Part shown: positions 12,700 through 26,262 of the stretch, piece by piece | Layout: each line of letters starts with the position of its first letter | How positions within the stretch are numbered: the first letter of the stretch is position 1 | Source of the DNA: Symsagittifera roscoffensis | Lineage: Eukaryota; Xenacoelomorpha; Acoela; Convolutidae | DNA length: 64,000 nucleotides | Assembly: GCF_963678635.1 (NCBI RefSeq) | Contig: NC_087069.1 | Location: 36,995,959-37,059,958, forward strand | Direction: 5' to 3' | The notes under the pieces: generated by a model | Databases searched by the model: none | What the model was told of the DNA's origin: nothing | What the model saw: only the letters and a program-made list of their open reading frames with translations | Position numbers and translations under genes: made by a program

Positions 12700-13691
12700 G
12701 TAAGTTATCTTAATTCTACTCATTTTTAACCCTCTTGACCTAGCCAGTTGTCTTTCTGGTCTGCTTAAGGGCTAATATCATGTTATCAATTTTAGGCCAT
12801 CAGCCAAATTACTTTCGATCAGTTTTCGTTTACATGTGAAAATAACCTCAAAGCTGGATCTCGGATCACTTGACAATGTTATTATTGCTAAAAACACGGC
12901 TAGAATCCATAATTTAATATTTTTACCTAGAGTTATATATTACATCCATTGGATCTGGGTTGACTCTATCCTTGCCCCTAACTACTTATGTTCTAAAATA
13001 ACAAACTAATAATGAAATAACTCTACGTTGTTATTTGTTAATTTCTGTTGCCCGGGAGGGCTCGGAGCTGTCACGGAAACCCACTTCCGATTCCTTCCAC
13101 AATTAAGCTCCTTAATAACTCTTTGTGTTATAAAAAGAGGCTTCGAATCGATTCTTAAACCAATCTTCTTCGTGTCCTTAAACCTAGCTTCCTTGACACG
13201 TTGTAATCGTCAAAATGGTCGATTTTAGTATTTCTCAGAAATATTCCAGCCCCAATAGAAAAATTAAAACTTCAAATTTTCGGAAAATTCATCGCGATTA
13301 AAATGCTTAATGTCATTTTCAGCATGTATTGGAAGGTTCGGCTATGTCATCCCAGGGAATGGCACGGGCGAGATTTTAAAAAAATGTTTGATAAGAATTT
13401 TTAAATGTTGATCAACGTGGCCAAAAATCAACACGCGCGAATAATTCTGGTGCCGAGAACTCACACTTAATTTCTAGTCCATGTATAATCATGTTAATTT
13501 GGTGTGTTATTGCAGTTGTATGTTTTCAATTGGTAGAAATTTTTTAAATGTATGATTTAAATTTTCTAGTGTTTTTTCTTGATTTTGGATCATTGCTTAG
13601 AAGTTGTAAAAAAATTACCCTGATGATGGAACTTTTCGGAAAACATTCGAATTAACATTCTAAAAAAATTAATTAAGTTGGTAAATTGTAG

Positions 13692-13834
13692 TGAAGTGTC
13701 ATGCGCCTCTGCAAGGAGCAACTGGCTGCGGCAAAAAGGGTGACATCTATCTTCCCAACGGAAAAATTGCGCAAGGTTGTAAATACGCTAGGAAGTACAT
13801 ACCGACGGAAAAAGGTTCTGAAACGACTGGCTAG
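13692..13834 (+). other. Possible orphan cysteine-rich exon
   Basis: After an acceptor-like TTGTAG, an open frame of 47 codons reads KCHAPLQGATGCGKKGDIYL, continues with another cysteine and many lysines, and stops at 13832-13834. GC content and composition are exon-like compared with the surroundings. I recognise no family, and it may be a remnant of a secreted small protein or of a transposon. Confidence 0.25.
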
Positions 13835-14455
13835 CCTCGCCTAAACAGAGCGTCATATGCTTTTAACCGTCTCTAGCATAGCCAGCCCAATGTGATTTTC
13901 GTAACATTGGGTCAACAAAATCATTGCAACTCAAAGGCTATCGGCCCAACTGCTCAAATTAAACTACTAACTCATATGCAGAAAAAGAGCTCATGGTTGG
14001 GTCTCAGCATCCCCAGACCACGGGGTCATTCCTAAGATAGCCTTCCTGGTTCGCGAAATTTAATCTGTAACGATTGTTGCTGCACAATTGTTACAATTCC
14101 GGGGGTCTTCTCGAATCTGATAATTCCGATTTCAGCTGTTTTCTATGTCTGTCGTGCGTTTGCTATATGATTTTGACCAGCGAAAATCTTTTTTCTGATT
14201 CTCGCGCTTTTCAGTTGTCGCGAAACTTATAACTGTTACGTATCATGCACGCTCAAATCGAAAATTTAAAATAAATTCTTCGATCCAAAACGACTATTCC
14301 TAATTAGCTTTTTTTCACAATTACGATCGTTAATTTAAAAAGTCAAAAAAATGGGCCCTTCCGTCATGCGACGGTGCTTGCACAGGTTGGTTAGGGCCGT
14401 ACCAACGCTATATAAATACATCGGCAAAATTTTTGAATAAATCAATTCGATATTA

Positions 14456-16600
14456 ATGCATCAAGAGAATTGTCAATTCAAATCTACCCTCCTCGATTAT
14501 AGCACAGATAGAATTGTCTATTTTGGATGTATTTTTAAGATTTTTGCACCCCCTGAGGCAGAGGACTTCACTCCTCAGAAGTGCACAAATTATTTTTGTT
14601 TTTTTGAAGTTCATTGTGCCTGAGTTTGATTCGTTCTGTTTCTCGCTGAGTTTCTCTGCTAGTTTCTGGGATGTTTCTGCAAAGCCTGGTGCTGCTCCTC
14701 CGGTACACGCAAAAGTTAGTGGAACAAAGCTGCTGTGATCCACATCCAGAATTCTTTGTTGGTATTTTAATGTTTTGACACTCTCATGATATTTGTAGAT
14801 GTCAGATATAGTTTTAGGGCAGGAATTAGCATAGGGGTTGAAAATTTTTACATCGAAAAAAGTTCGCCTGAATCGACCTCCCCAGAGTCCATTTGCCTTG
14901 ATGTCAAGTCGAGCGTCATCTTCAATAGTGGTTGTTTTGTTGTGAAGGTTTTCGCCTTCCAACGATTGAAGTTTCAGCTCTATTTCAACATCATGGCATA
15001 GTTCGTCCGGGAGTGTCGCATAGGTATCGCGAATTTCCTTATGTTTTAGGTGAGTGTATCCACCTTTGGGCCAGTGTAGAGAGTGGGTCAGTGTGAGCGG
15101 TTGTCCACATGGGCATGTATGTGCGGTGTTTAGTGGTTCCCATCCATATCTCATGTGTAATCCATCTTTAAACTCTGATTTGTTGAGGGAAAAATTGTAT
15201 TCTTTTTAAGAGCAGCACGCTTAGCCAATTTGATGCTCCTTTCTGTGACGCTAGATTTATTGTCAGATTTTTTTTCTGATGAGCAATTTTCCATAACTTT
15301 AGCCTTTTTGGAGAGTGTGATTTTCCGTCTCTCAGTTTTCATGTTTTTAATTATCTGAGTTTGTTCCGTTTCAGCTGTTTCTGGATCACTGTTTTCTAAC
15401 GAATCTCAAATGGCTTGTGACCACTCATAATTTCTGGAAAAGTCCGTCTTACTGAGGAGGTGCAAATCTCCAATTGTTAGTAGTTGTGCAAAAAGGTTGC
15501 AATCTTCATCGGTTATATGGTTTTTACTAGTAATACTAGGAAGTAGTTTCTGTCTTACGTTTTTCTCATTTTCATCCATTTTCTCAAATGAGTTATTGTG
15601 GTTAAAAATTTAAGTTATTTTGAACTCCCTTTGTGTAGCAGGAGTACGCTTCTGTGGTGATGTACCAGCTATTTTGGAAACCTTTTCATTTAGCATAGCT
15701 GTCTTTTCACTTTCGCTTTCCATGTATTTATCGCAGGTTGATGGTGTTCCTATAACCGATCCAAGGACCCTAAAACCGTCTATCATTGTATTATTTGTGC
15801 CTTCAAATACTTTAATGGCGCTGTCACGATGGTTTTCTTTTTCTATGAGTTGACACTTTGAAGGCTTCACATTGTATCCGAAAGCCATTCCGAGCACATC
15901 TAGGTTGTCCAGTAGTGCGCGGAGACTCTTAAGATCACCTGCAGCGCGTCTATCATCTGCGTACCATTTTTGGGTGACATTTGATTTATGCAGGAGTTCA
16001 ACTAGTGGGTTTATCCCAATTCCGTACATAGCCATTGCGGAGGGATCACCTTGCGTTGTGCCTCCTGTAGATAACAAAACCGTGTTATTGACATATAGAT
16101 TTGAGTGATGTTTATATGAATTGGCCTGCGCATGATGTAGTGCCGGACAAAGCAAGTTCTCTATTGAGCGAGTTGAAGGCATTTTCTGCATCAATAAGTA
16201 GTATGGCCCCGTTTCCGGTTTCTCGTTCCTCAAGCTGTGGATAGCGTATTCGATTCCACACTTCTGGCCTAAGCAGAGTAGGAAAATTTTTCCGAGATTT
16301 TTATGGTCTGATTTTATACATTGGGTGATTGTTTTGCCAATTATTCTTCTCAGAACTTCACCTATACCAATGGGCCGTACCCCTGCATTTCGTCCAGAGG
16401 TATCAGGCGACACGAGTTGTGCGCCGTTAGGTTTTCATGGCGGAGAACTTTACTTGCTATTGTATAGGGTAGTTTAGCAATTGTTTTGCAAAGCTCAATG
16501 GATGTCTGCTTTAAGTGAGTTATCATCCTTCTCCATTCGCACGCATCCAGACCTGAGGGACCGTGGCTTCTTGGCCTACCGTACGGTCATTTTCCGATAA
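14456..16600 (-). pseudogene. Non-LTR retrotransposon with restriction-like endonuclease (CRE/R2-like), broken
   Basis: On the minus strand the order is: GPSGLDACEWRRM (about 16560), CRLIPLDEMQG, a frameshift, GVRPIGIGEVLRRIIGK (about 16380), another shift exposing LLIDAENAFNSLNR, return to frame, TTQGDPSAMAMY, and YADD (15963-15952). Then come a linker, FSLNKSEFKDGLHMRYGWEP (about 15150), a zinc-knuckle-like CPCGQPLTLTHSLHW, and an endonuclease core ARLDIKA / FFDVKIFNP (about 14870). It ends MNFKKTKIICALLRSEVLCLRG. RT followed by a zinc knuckle and a PD-(D/E)xK-like nuclease is the layout of restriction-like-endonuclease LINEs. At least three frame changes are needed, so the copy is dead. 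The knuckle cysteine expected after HSLH is Trp. Confidence 0.85.
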
Positions 16601-16868
16601 GGTAAAAATTCGTTTTCCCGCATCAATTTTGACTGCGTTCTGGTCGAATGGCAGAAGGTTGAAAGGTGGTTGCTGGGCTGGGGCTGGAGGCTAATACAAA
16701 AGGGCAATTACTTAGGTTCTGATAATTGCTGACCATGTGATGTATTTCAGTGAAATTTAAAAAAAATCGGTGAATTTGGAACAGTGACTTACTTGCACAG
16801 CAAAGTGCTATCCTTACTTTTTCTAGGAACGGAGTTTTTTTTTATTGAAAAGGATAATGCTGTATGAT

Positions 16869-16875
16869 TTTTCAG
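16869..16875 (+). promoter_or_regulatory. Candidate splice acceptor just upstream of the flotillin ATG
   Basis: TTTTTCAG ends at 16875, 12 bp before the ATG at 16888. It could end a 5'UTR intron or accept a spliced leader; the sequence alone cannot separate these. Confidence 0.45.
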
Positions 16876-16887
16876 GTTAATTTGATC

Positions 16888-16936
16888 ATGGGTAACATCC
16901 ACACTGTAGGACCGAATCAAGCAGTAGTGGTGTCAG
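16888..16936 (+). CDS. Flot2: Flotillin-2 exon 1
   Basis: ATG context ATCATGG. Encodes [16 protein letters not shown] plus the first base of Gly17; donor GTAAGA at 16937. Confidence 0.92.
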
Positions 16937-19900
16937 GTAAGATCTTTCAACAAGCTACGGAAATACCTCAATGACTTCAAATTGATAGCTCAGTTTAGTG
17001 AGTAGTTCCTAACGCTCCTTGGTTAAATAAAAGACCTTCTCAATTTTCATGTTTATAGGTGGCTGCTGTGGATCACAGAAAAAGAAGACAGTTATCGGTG
17101 GATGGGCTTGGGCATGGGCATGTGTCACGGATGTTCAGAGGATCTCTCTGGAAGTGATGACGCTCAATCCAGTATGTGAGAAAGTGGAAACAGCTCACGG
17201 AGTACCCCTATCTGTCACTGGTGTAGCACAGGTTATTCTTGTCATGATGTTTCAAAAGATTATTTGTCAACCAAACTAGAAACCGAAGTAAAGCAAACCA
17301 AAAGTTGCGCCAATAGAAAAGATAATTTTGTTCAAAAACATCTTTTTTGAAATGTTTTGTAATGCGTCATTCTTTATGAGAATGAATCTTTATTTGATTG
17401 CAGGTAAAAATAATGACAAAAGAACAGTTTCTGGCGATTGCATGTGAACAGTTTCTTGGCAAGTCAACTGAGGAGATCTCACAAATCATTCTGCAGACAC
17501 TTGAAGGACATCTGAGAGCTATTCTAGGTAATTGATAACTTGATTGTTAAAGTCATATCCATCAATTGGACCAAGTTAACATCCCCCCACCAAATGGACC
17601 ATAAAAACTACCCCCAGACATAAAAACTCATTGAAATAAGCAAACATTATCGAAACGGTTATTCAGCCGATTGAACCGATCTCGCCACCTACATTCTTGA
17701 AGATACCAGTGCAAAAAAGCCTGATGACATCAAGCTTTTTTATCAAAGTTTTTTGGTAATCCAATTCGATTCAACGTCTCTTTCCACAAATTTAATCGAA
17801 TGATTGAAGGTCCCGTGGGTACATCTCTTTACTGCAGGACTGCAGCACCCGTATGCCTGCCCTTCATCAGAATGAACAATTGGGCCCTTTTCGACAACTG
17901 ATTGAACATTGTTTAACAAAATTTCGGTATCTCGGTGGCTCACAATTTCCATAGGTGCAACCGACGGCTTGAAACTCGTGTCCGCAATGCCGAATATCCA
18001 ATTTTTTTTCTTCGGGCGCCCTTGCACAGTGATTTTTCGGCTTGTGAGAGAAGGAACTTTCGGTAACGAATTGAGTGTTTTTTAAGCAACGCGAACAAAG
18101 TATTCTAAATCAAGCAAAGACATTAACAGTACTGGTTTTTGATGTGCCAGTTTGAAGGGAAGTTTGCTTATTTGATGTTCGGATGCTGCAAAGATAAAAA
18201 ATATGCAACCATTTGGGGAAACGTGACTTTTTCAAAAAATTAGTTTTTGGATAGAAATAGCCCGTTTATAGAGGATTATTTGGCATTTCCAGGCATATTC
18301 ATAAGAAGTTTTTAATATTTCGTCCTGTGCATAGCCTTTTTGCAGTTGGGGAGTTTTGTTGTCAATTTTATGACCCAAGAGTTTTAAGTTTGTGTATACA
18401 AAGTTCAATATTTTTCAAAAAAGAGATTCTTCTCCTTGAAACTCATGGAGCAATCGGTTAAATCAGCGGTCAACTATTTGCCACATTGTTTGAACAAATT
18501 TTGATTTGCATGCTTAATTCTGATTGGTCAAAAATTAGCGTTCATCTATCTATCTATACTATATTTAAATGCGAGTGACAGCTATCTCCCATGTTTAAGC
18601 ATAATAATTTTGCAATTTTGTAATTTTCATGAATCTATTATATATTTAAATGCGGGCTTCACTATCTCGCCATGTTAAGGCTTTTTCAACGTATTATTTT
18701 TGCATGTTTAACAAAAAATTTTTTTCACGTTTAAGCTGCTAAGCTGCATCATATATTGCTATGGCTTAGGTTTTTTTTCAAGTTTTAATTCAGTGTTTAT
18801 TTCATCAAGTTTGAAATTAGCAACCTAATAGTGGGATGTCAGAGTTTCTCCAGGTTTTGCGATTCTGGCCTTCATATATGAATAATCAAATCCTTTGTTT
18901 TCGAGATTTTTCAAAAATTTCTAGAAAAATTAATTTTAAAGTTTCTCAATTTTTGAGATTCTCACCCTGTATTAGGTGCTGTCAGGGTACTCTCAGGGGT
19001 AGCGAATCTTGCCTCCAAATCTCACTTCTCAAATCTTTGTAGTTTCCGAGATATGACGTTTTTTCTATGATTTTTCAAAACCTAAATTTTTAAAAATTCC
19101 AAAACTTCGAAGATCTCAATCCTGTTATTGGAATCTGTGAGGTTACTCTCAGGAGTTGCGGATTTTGCCTTCAAATATGACTGCTCAAGTTTTGCAGTTT
19201 TCCAGATATGGTGTTTTGTGTGATTTTTTTTCAAAAAATTTTCATGATAATCAAATTAATTTTTTTTCAAAGTTTGAAATTCCTAACTTGTAGTTGGGGG
19301 CAGTCAGAGTAATCTCAGGGGTTGCAAATTCGGACTCCAATTAAGAATGCCCAAATTTTTTTAGTTCTAGATATAAGACAAATTTTGTGATTTTTTCGAA
19401 AGTTTTCAGAAAACTCAAATTACAAATAATTCACTAAAGTGAAATTCCCAACCCTGTAGTTGTGTGCTGTCAGAGTACTTTGAAAGATTGCAAATGTTGC
19501 CATCAAGCAAGACTGCTGAAATCTTGGTAGTTTTCGAGATGTGAAATTTTTTTGGTTCTTAAAAAATACCTTTTTAGAAAACTTAATTTGAAATTTCTCA
19601 AAATTTGAATTTCCCATCGTTGTAGTTGCGGTACTATAAGAGTACTCTCAAAAGTTGCAAATCTTGCGTCCAAAAGCGACTGCTTGATTGCTTTTAGTTT
19701 CCCAAAGTGATTTTTCTCAGTTAATTTTGAATTTTTTGAAGAACTTCTATAAAAATGCACAAAATTTTATGGTTCTTCAAAATTTGTATAAAAAACCCGA
19801 ATAAAAAACTTTGCAAAATTTGTAATTACGAACTTTGTAATTGGGTGCTGTCAGAGTATAATCAAAGAATGCAGATCTTAATTCCAATATATGCGGTTTG

Positions 19901-22900
19901 TTATAAGTACCGGAGGTGCGTTACACAACTAGTTTGATCTGAAACCAAGTGAATATCTTGCCATCTAAACGGGATCGGGGGAGGTAGTTGATTTGATCCG
20001 ATCTATCTTATCATTATTTACTGAAGTTTCACATGACACATATGTTTAAGAAGTCCTTATGTTAACATGTTAAAATCTCAATATCTTGCCTGGCTTAATG
20101 TTTTTGAGAGTTCAACGTTTTAAAACATTATACAATTGTTGAACTGAAGTCCGTCTTTTTATCCATACGAACAATTAAATTTCCAAGGTCATATACGGTT
20201 TTAACCATACATCTGTTGGATCATTAACAGTATTTTCCTTCTTTCACAACGCGAGCTTTTTTAAAACTTTTTTTTCAGTGTTTATTTAATAGAATTTATT
20301 ATATCTGCGGAGGGCTGCTTTCAGCGTTTGCCGAGAGAGTACAATTTTGGCTTTGAAATCTCAATTTCTTTAGCTTACGAAGATATGAGGATTATTGTGA
20401 TTTTAAAAGTTTCCAGAAACTTAGCTCAAATAATGAAAGTATCAATCCTATAGTGGGATAAAGTCAGGGGTGATAGACGTTGCCTCCAAATGTGACTGCT
20501 CAAATCATATTGACAAGATATGACGTTTTTTAAATTAATTTTCTCAATTTTTTGAAGACACTAATTTAAAATTTATCAAAATTTGAAATTCGTAACCGTA
20601 TGGCAGGGTGCTGTCAGGGTACTCTCAAGTCTGGCCCCCAATTATGACGACTGCTCAAATTCTTTTGGTATTCGAGATTTGGAGTTAATGATTTTTTCAA
20701 TTTCAAAAAATGCTTCAAAAAACTGAATAAAATACTTCTCAGAATTGAAAATCTCGACGCTTTAATGGGGTGATTTCAAGTTACATTCTCAGCCCTATTG
20801 TTGAATGCAATCAGCTCAATGTTTTTTTTGAACAGCCGAGTTGAATGAAGCTTTTATGATTTTCTTAAAAGTTTCCTTAAACGTAGATATGAAAAAATAC
20901 GTCAATTTGAACTTTTCATCCCTTTGTTATGTTGCTTTCAGGGTACTCTTAGGTTTGCAAATGTGGCTTCTTTTTGATTTTCTTAAAATTTTTATTATCC
21001 GGGATTGATTGATGATAAATGAAAAAATCTGATTAGATGAACATGTTAGATGGCTCCGTATTTTTGAGGGTTGCATTAAGTTATATTTTGTATTTTCGTA
21101 AGGAATCTCTTTTCATGTTCAACAATCTTTCGAAGAACCCTGGGTGCGAGTCTTGCGCTAGTTAGCTTTAATCGCTTTACGTTCAAATTACGGTTGTGCA
21201 GAATAAATAATGTATAACGTTCTATTTGACTTTTCAATATAAATTTTGTTTGGCCTAGTTGCGCTGGTCTTGTTAGTAGTCAAGCTTAGCGTGTTCCTAG
21301 ACGTGGCTACCAAGCAAAATATACCCCCGCCCCTAAAGTAAATAACATCACAGTGTTGAGGGGCTGTAGCTTCTTGTGTTATTTGGCTGGGAAGGCTATA
21401 ATGGGAAACACTCAAGTTTAATGCTATCAAAGTTTTAAATATGACAAAAAATCGTAAAAAAAACTCAGAAAAGGTGAAAAAAAAATCGATCGATATGAGC
21501 CTTTTTATTCTTTATGAGCATTTTTGGTTCTGTCTGATACCTATTTTATGTTAATGGGCACGGGTTTCTTTTTAGGAACCTTGTCCGTCGAGGCAATTTA
21601 CCAAGACAGAGTTCAATTCGCCCAGCTGGTCAGAGATGTGGCCACTACAGACGTGTGCAGAATGGGCATCGAGATCCTCTCATTCACAATAAAAGATGTC
21701 TACGATGATGTGGACTACCTGAAGAGTTTGGGCAGGACACAGACTGCCATTGTGAAGAGAGATGCGGCTATTGGAGTCGCACAGGCTGATAGGGACGCCG
21801 GAATTAGGTAGGTGTGCTATACTCTGAATCAAAATGGAGCTATTAAAACAAAAATAAAAGCATCTTTGTCTTACTTTTTATTTTAAAGAGTAATGAATGT
21901 AGTGAAGACTCTTATATATATAGGTCTTGCTGATTTTTTTGTTTTTTTTTCAGGAAAAAGTCTTAAAATATTGCACTTTTTGAGTTCAATTGAAATTCAT
22001 CTGCTGAAAGTGACATTAATACCACTCTCCCATTACGAACGTGCAATTGGCGCGAAAATTCGTGAACCATTTCTAGTTTCGAAGGAATTTATTTTTTAGA
22101 TTACCAGCGAAATAAAAATTTTACCTATTGATCTATTTTTCTCAAGTTGGGTTAATGTTATAAAAAAGCGCCAATCATAAATTGTTCTAGAAATTCAAAG
22201 AGCTTAAAGGGCATCTATTTTTTTGTAAAGGGCATCTAAACTTGAGATTTTTTCTAGAAAGTCTGTTTTTTTTATGTTCATTACTCTTTCCTATCTTCGA
22301 TTGGCTATGTTTTCTTACTCTGCTGGACAAATTTTATAGTGGTATATGAACCAGCCGAAAATACGTAAGTCTCATGCAATAGTTTTGTAACAATTATGTA
22401 ACAGTCACGAAACTAACTTATGCAAGTTTAGTTCATATGATATAACTTTTAGGCTGGCTAATATACTCCGAACATTTTCGATTGGTTAATACTTCGGTTG
22501 CTTTATTTTTTTTCAAGTTTTATGTTCTTTGTTCTATATATATATAGCACATGTCTGATGTGTTGTGATGCTATGTTGTTTGTAGGGAGGCGGAGTGTGA
22601 GAAGGAGAAGACGAATGTGAAGTTCATGGCGGACACACAAGTGGCAGACGCGGAAAGGGAGTACAAGATGAAGAAGGCAGAGTACGACAAAGAGGTCAAC
22701 ACACAGGTCAGTAACTAATGCCAATCAAAAGTCAATCAGACCTTAAGGCAACTAGAAATAACCATTGGACCATTTAGTTCATCTATAGTGGGTAAGAAAA
22801 GACAAGGACGCGACAGCAGCCGCTGTCCATCGCTTGGTTATTTTATGGGATGCGAAAAGTTACCATACTCTCTAGCGATATCAACAGTTCAATATGAGCC

Positions 22901-25900
22901 ACCGAAAATTAAATGATGTTTTGAGACCCATTGGTCACAAGGAACCCATTCACTGTTGATACGAAATATACTACTTTATAACTAATTAGGAATTTTTCTG
23001 CCAGAATTTTTTTTTGATATCGGAAGTTGTTTTTGTGTGTAGAAAGCGCAAGCGGAGTTGGCCTATGAGCTGCAAGCGGCGAAAGAAAAGCAGGCGATAA
23101 AGAAGGAAGAGATTGAGATCCAGGTGGTGGAGAGGAGGGCCCAGATTGCGATTGAGGAGCAGGAGATCAAGAGGAGGGAGAAGGAGTTGGAGGCCACTGT
23201 GAAGAGCCCGGCTGAGGCGGAGGCATTCAAAATGCAGACACTCGCCGAGGCCGATAAGTTAGTACTCTGAGAGTAATAATAATTCGAAATAGAACGGGCT
23301 CGACAATTCGAAGCTTCTCTGCTTATGCTTTGAAGTCAAATACTGTCGAATAAAAACCGCGTGATTACGGTCGCACAGATTCTGACTGATCTGAGCATTA
23401 CCCTTCAAGCTAACACGCTGTAAAAGCTTTCGGAATCGGGAATTATTCTTAATTCAATATTGAAGTATGATAATTATGTGTAAAAGAACTAAGTGATTTT
23501 CACTTATATAGGATGGTTTTTTTTGTTATTCAAGAAAGTCTTAAAATTTGTTCACGCTCAAATTTGATTTTTCGTGGTTTGGTTCATTATATAGTTTTCA
23601 TTTCAGTTCATTTCCTGTGTTAAAAGAAAGGCAAATTATCCTACCATTGAATAAATTCAAAAATGGACTAGTTTTCTTAATTCCCCGGGAATTCAAAACT
23701 TACTTATTGTTTCAGTTTTTTCCTAAATGGATCAACTTCAAGAAAAATCCAATTTTTTTTCCCGTTTCCTTGTTCTTTTCTACTTTTCCAACTGTCTCTT
23801 AGCTGTGTTTGAAGATTTGAAAAAAAGATAAGTATAAGTCTTCCATATCCCAATTTGAATTAGATGACGGGCAAAATTGAAGAAATGAGTTCTATGTTCC
23901 TAGGCGAAAGTTGCTTCGTTTTTAGTTCAGCTTATCTTGACAAACGGCTCAGTATTTAAATAAATTTTAAATTGCCCTCAAATAAAATATCTGAAATATG
24001 ATTTGCTAAATTTTTATTTAGATTTTTTAAACTTAGTTTTCCGAAAATGATTGAGCTGTAGCGATGGTTGAATTAATGGGCTGGACAGTTCGAAGCTTCT
24101 CCGCTTATGCTTTGAAGTCAAATTTTGTCGAATATTGAAAATTTGATAACGGTCGCACTGATTTGTTTAAATCTGAGCATTACCCTTCAAGTTAACATGG
24201 AGGAAGATACATTTTTGTCCTGAATATTAGATAAATGCATGAATTTTCCTTTTGTACTGTTAGGTAGCCTGTGTACCTAATTGGTATGTTTGCGTACAAT
24301 GCAATTGGTATATTAAGATATGGGAAGCATCTGTTTAAGTGGTCTTTTAGACTTGGAAACATGTTCCGATTGCCGCTAAGTGGGATTTTTAATATCTTGA
24401 TTAAATAATGAAAAGCTGATGGTCGAATATGTTGAAATTGAATTTAATTTAAACATCGAAGTTGTTTATTCGTACTTTTTGCTCTAAATAAAAACTAGTC
24501 ATTTTTAAATTATTAGCACGACAATTCGAAGCTTTTCTGCCGTGTATGATGGAAATCAAATATTGTCGAAAAATAACGGCTTGGTTATATTCGCACATTT
24601 ATTTCTTTCTGAGCATTACCCTTTCAGCTAACATTTTTCAAATCATAGAGTACGGCTTTTAATTCAGTTACTTCAGTAAGGTCTTGTTGTTGCCTGTTTT
24701 TATCTAGTGTGTTATTTATTGAAAGTGTTTATGCTTCCGATTTAGCAAGGGTTATCAAACCGGAATATAGACTTTTTTCGGTTAAACAACTTGTTTATCA
24801 GAATCACTTGCATCTTGGTTCATCATGAATTCAAATTTCTATGCGTGTCCGCCACTTAGCCTGGAGGTGAATTATTCAGTGTTTTGAATTATAATTGATC
24901 GGTTTATATTCATCAGCTTAGTGACCTAATTTTGGGTAATTCTTAGAATATATTTTATTCTTAGAATTTTAAGAATAGATTTTATATTTGAAAGTTTTTC
25001 ATGACAACAGTTATATTTTCGATTCTACGGGAAATTGTTTAAGTTTAATCGGCTCGGTTGCCGCTTGTTAGTTATGTTTTGAAATAAATTAATTGCTGTC
25101 GATTTTAAGTTTTAGTTTTTCTTAGTGTTTTTTTATTTGGACTTAGTGGCTTTATTTTCCTGTATGCTAGCCTGCACTGGAAATTTTATGTGGTACCGCT
25201 AGTGGTGCGAAGCTCCACTTCGTCTTTAGCAATTAGTTTAAAAAATTGGAATCTAAAAAATACTTGAACTTTCATTTATTCCATTTCCTGTTGCTTTGTT
25301 GTGGATGAAAGAAGCGAGTTTTCACTTATTTCAGTTGTGTGTTTTTAAGTAAGTCTTTGTTTTTGCTCTTGTTAGTTTTTTGGTTGTTTTCAGTATCAAT
25401 TTGTTTGAAATGTCGATGAAAGAAGTGAAGACACTTAATTAGGTTGTGTGGTTTTTAATAGTGGAAAAATGAAATTTGAGAAAAAACTCACATTTGTTGG
25501 ATTTTTTGCAGGCTACAGAATTTCTTTCCACAAATTACCTAAAAGAATTTTTCAAAGCTTTGTGCAATCAATTCTGCATTATGGCGAAATGGCCTACGCA
25601 TACACAAAAAGAATAAGTTGATCCCAAAATTAAACGTATGTTCAGAATTATCTGTTAGTGCGCGTAAATACCAATTATCCAAAACCTAGCTCTGAAAAAC
25701 AGCTCCATTTGTATTGATTTGTGAATTTTTTTGTCTGCTACTTTCTTTATAATGAAAGGTGTGTAAGAAAATTTGTACGAGTCGTTTTTGTTCATGTTCA
25801 TTCTTTGGTTTTTCAGGCAAAATCTAGGTGGAACTGATTTTTACTTAGTTCATTAAATTCAGGTTTCAGCATTGAAACAAAAATCTTACATATAGTGAAA

Positions 25901-26220
25901 AACTATAAATTGTTGTTAAAACCGGAATTGCCTTGAGGTGGTGTATTTGTCTTTTATATGTGTTCTTTAAAATTGTGAAACTAAATTAGAAGTTTTTTTT
26001 GGTTTCCTGGAATTCATTGACACTTTTCCAACTGCCAGTAGGCTATGTTCTTTGGAATCAAGTTGGCATCCTCCCCCAGATAGAACGAGTTAAGATTTTC
26101 CACCCAGCTTTTAGTTCGATCAAGTTTGCTAAACGCTACATGTAAAGTGCTCGATTCTGATTTGCTGAAAATTCGTAACTTAGAACCAAGTTAACATCAT
26201 CCCCTCTAAACGGCTTTGGC

Positions 26221-26262
<42 letters not shown>

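Larger units (their letters stand above)
23298..24200. repeat. Duplicated intron segment, left copy
   Basis: About 0.9 kb carrying snoRNA-like copies A and B with a degenerate R1 repeat between them. It matches 26717-27579 along its length (for example GGAATTATT.TT.ATTCAATA, CGTGGTTTGGTT, GGCAAATTATCCTACCA). Confidence 0.8.

Noticed and set aside
14514-16108. Plus-strand frames across the retrotransposon
   Set aside because: Antisense shadows of the minus-strand RT and nuclease frames.
25505-25620. LINE reverse-transcriptase tail ([20 protein letters not shown])
   Set aside because: Suggestive of the region after the RT domain, but one short frame with no upstream RT motif; too weak to annotate.
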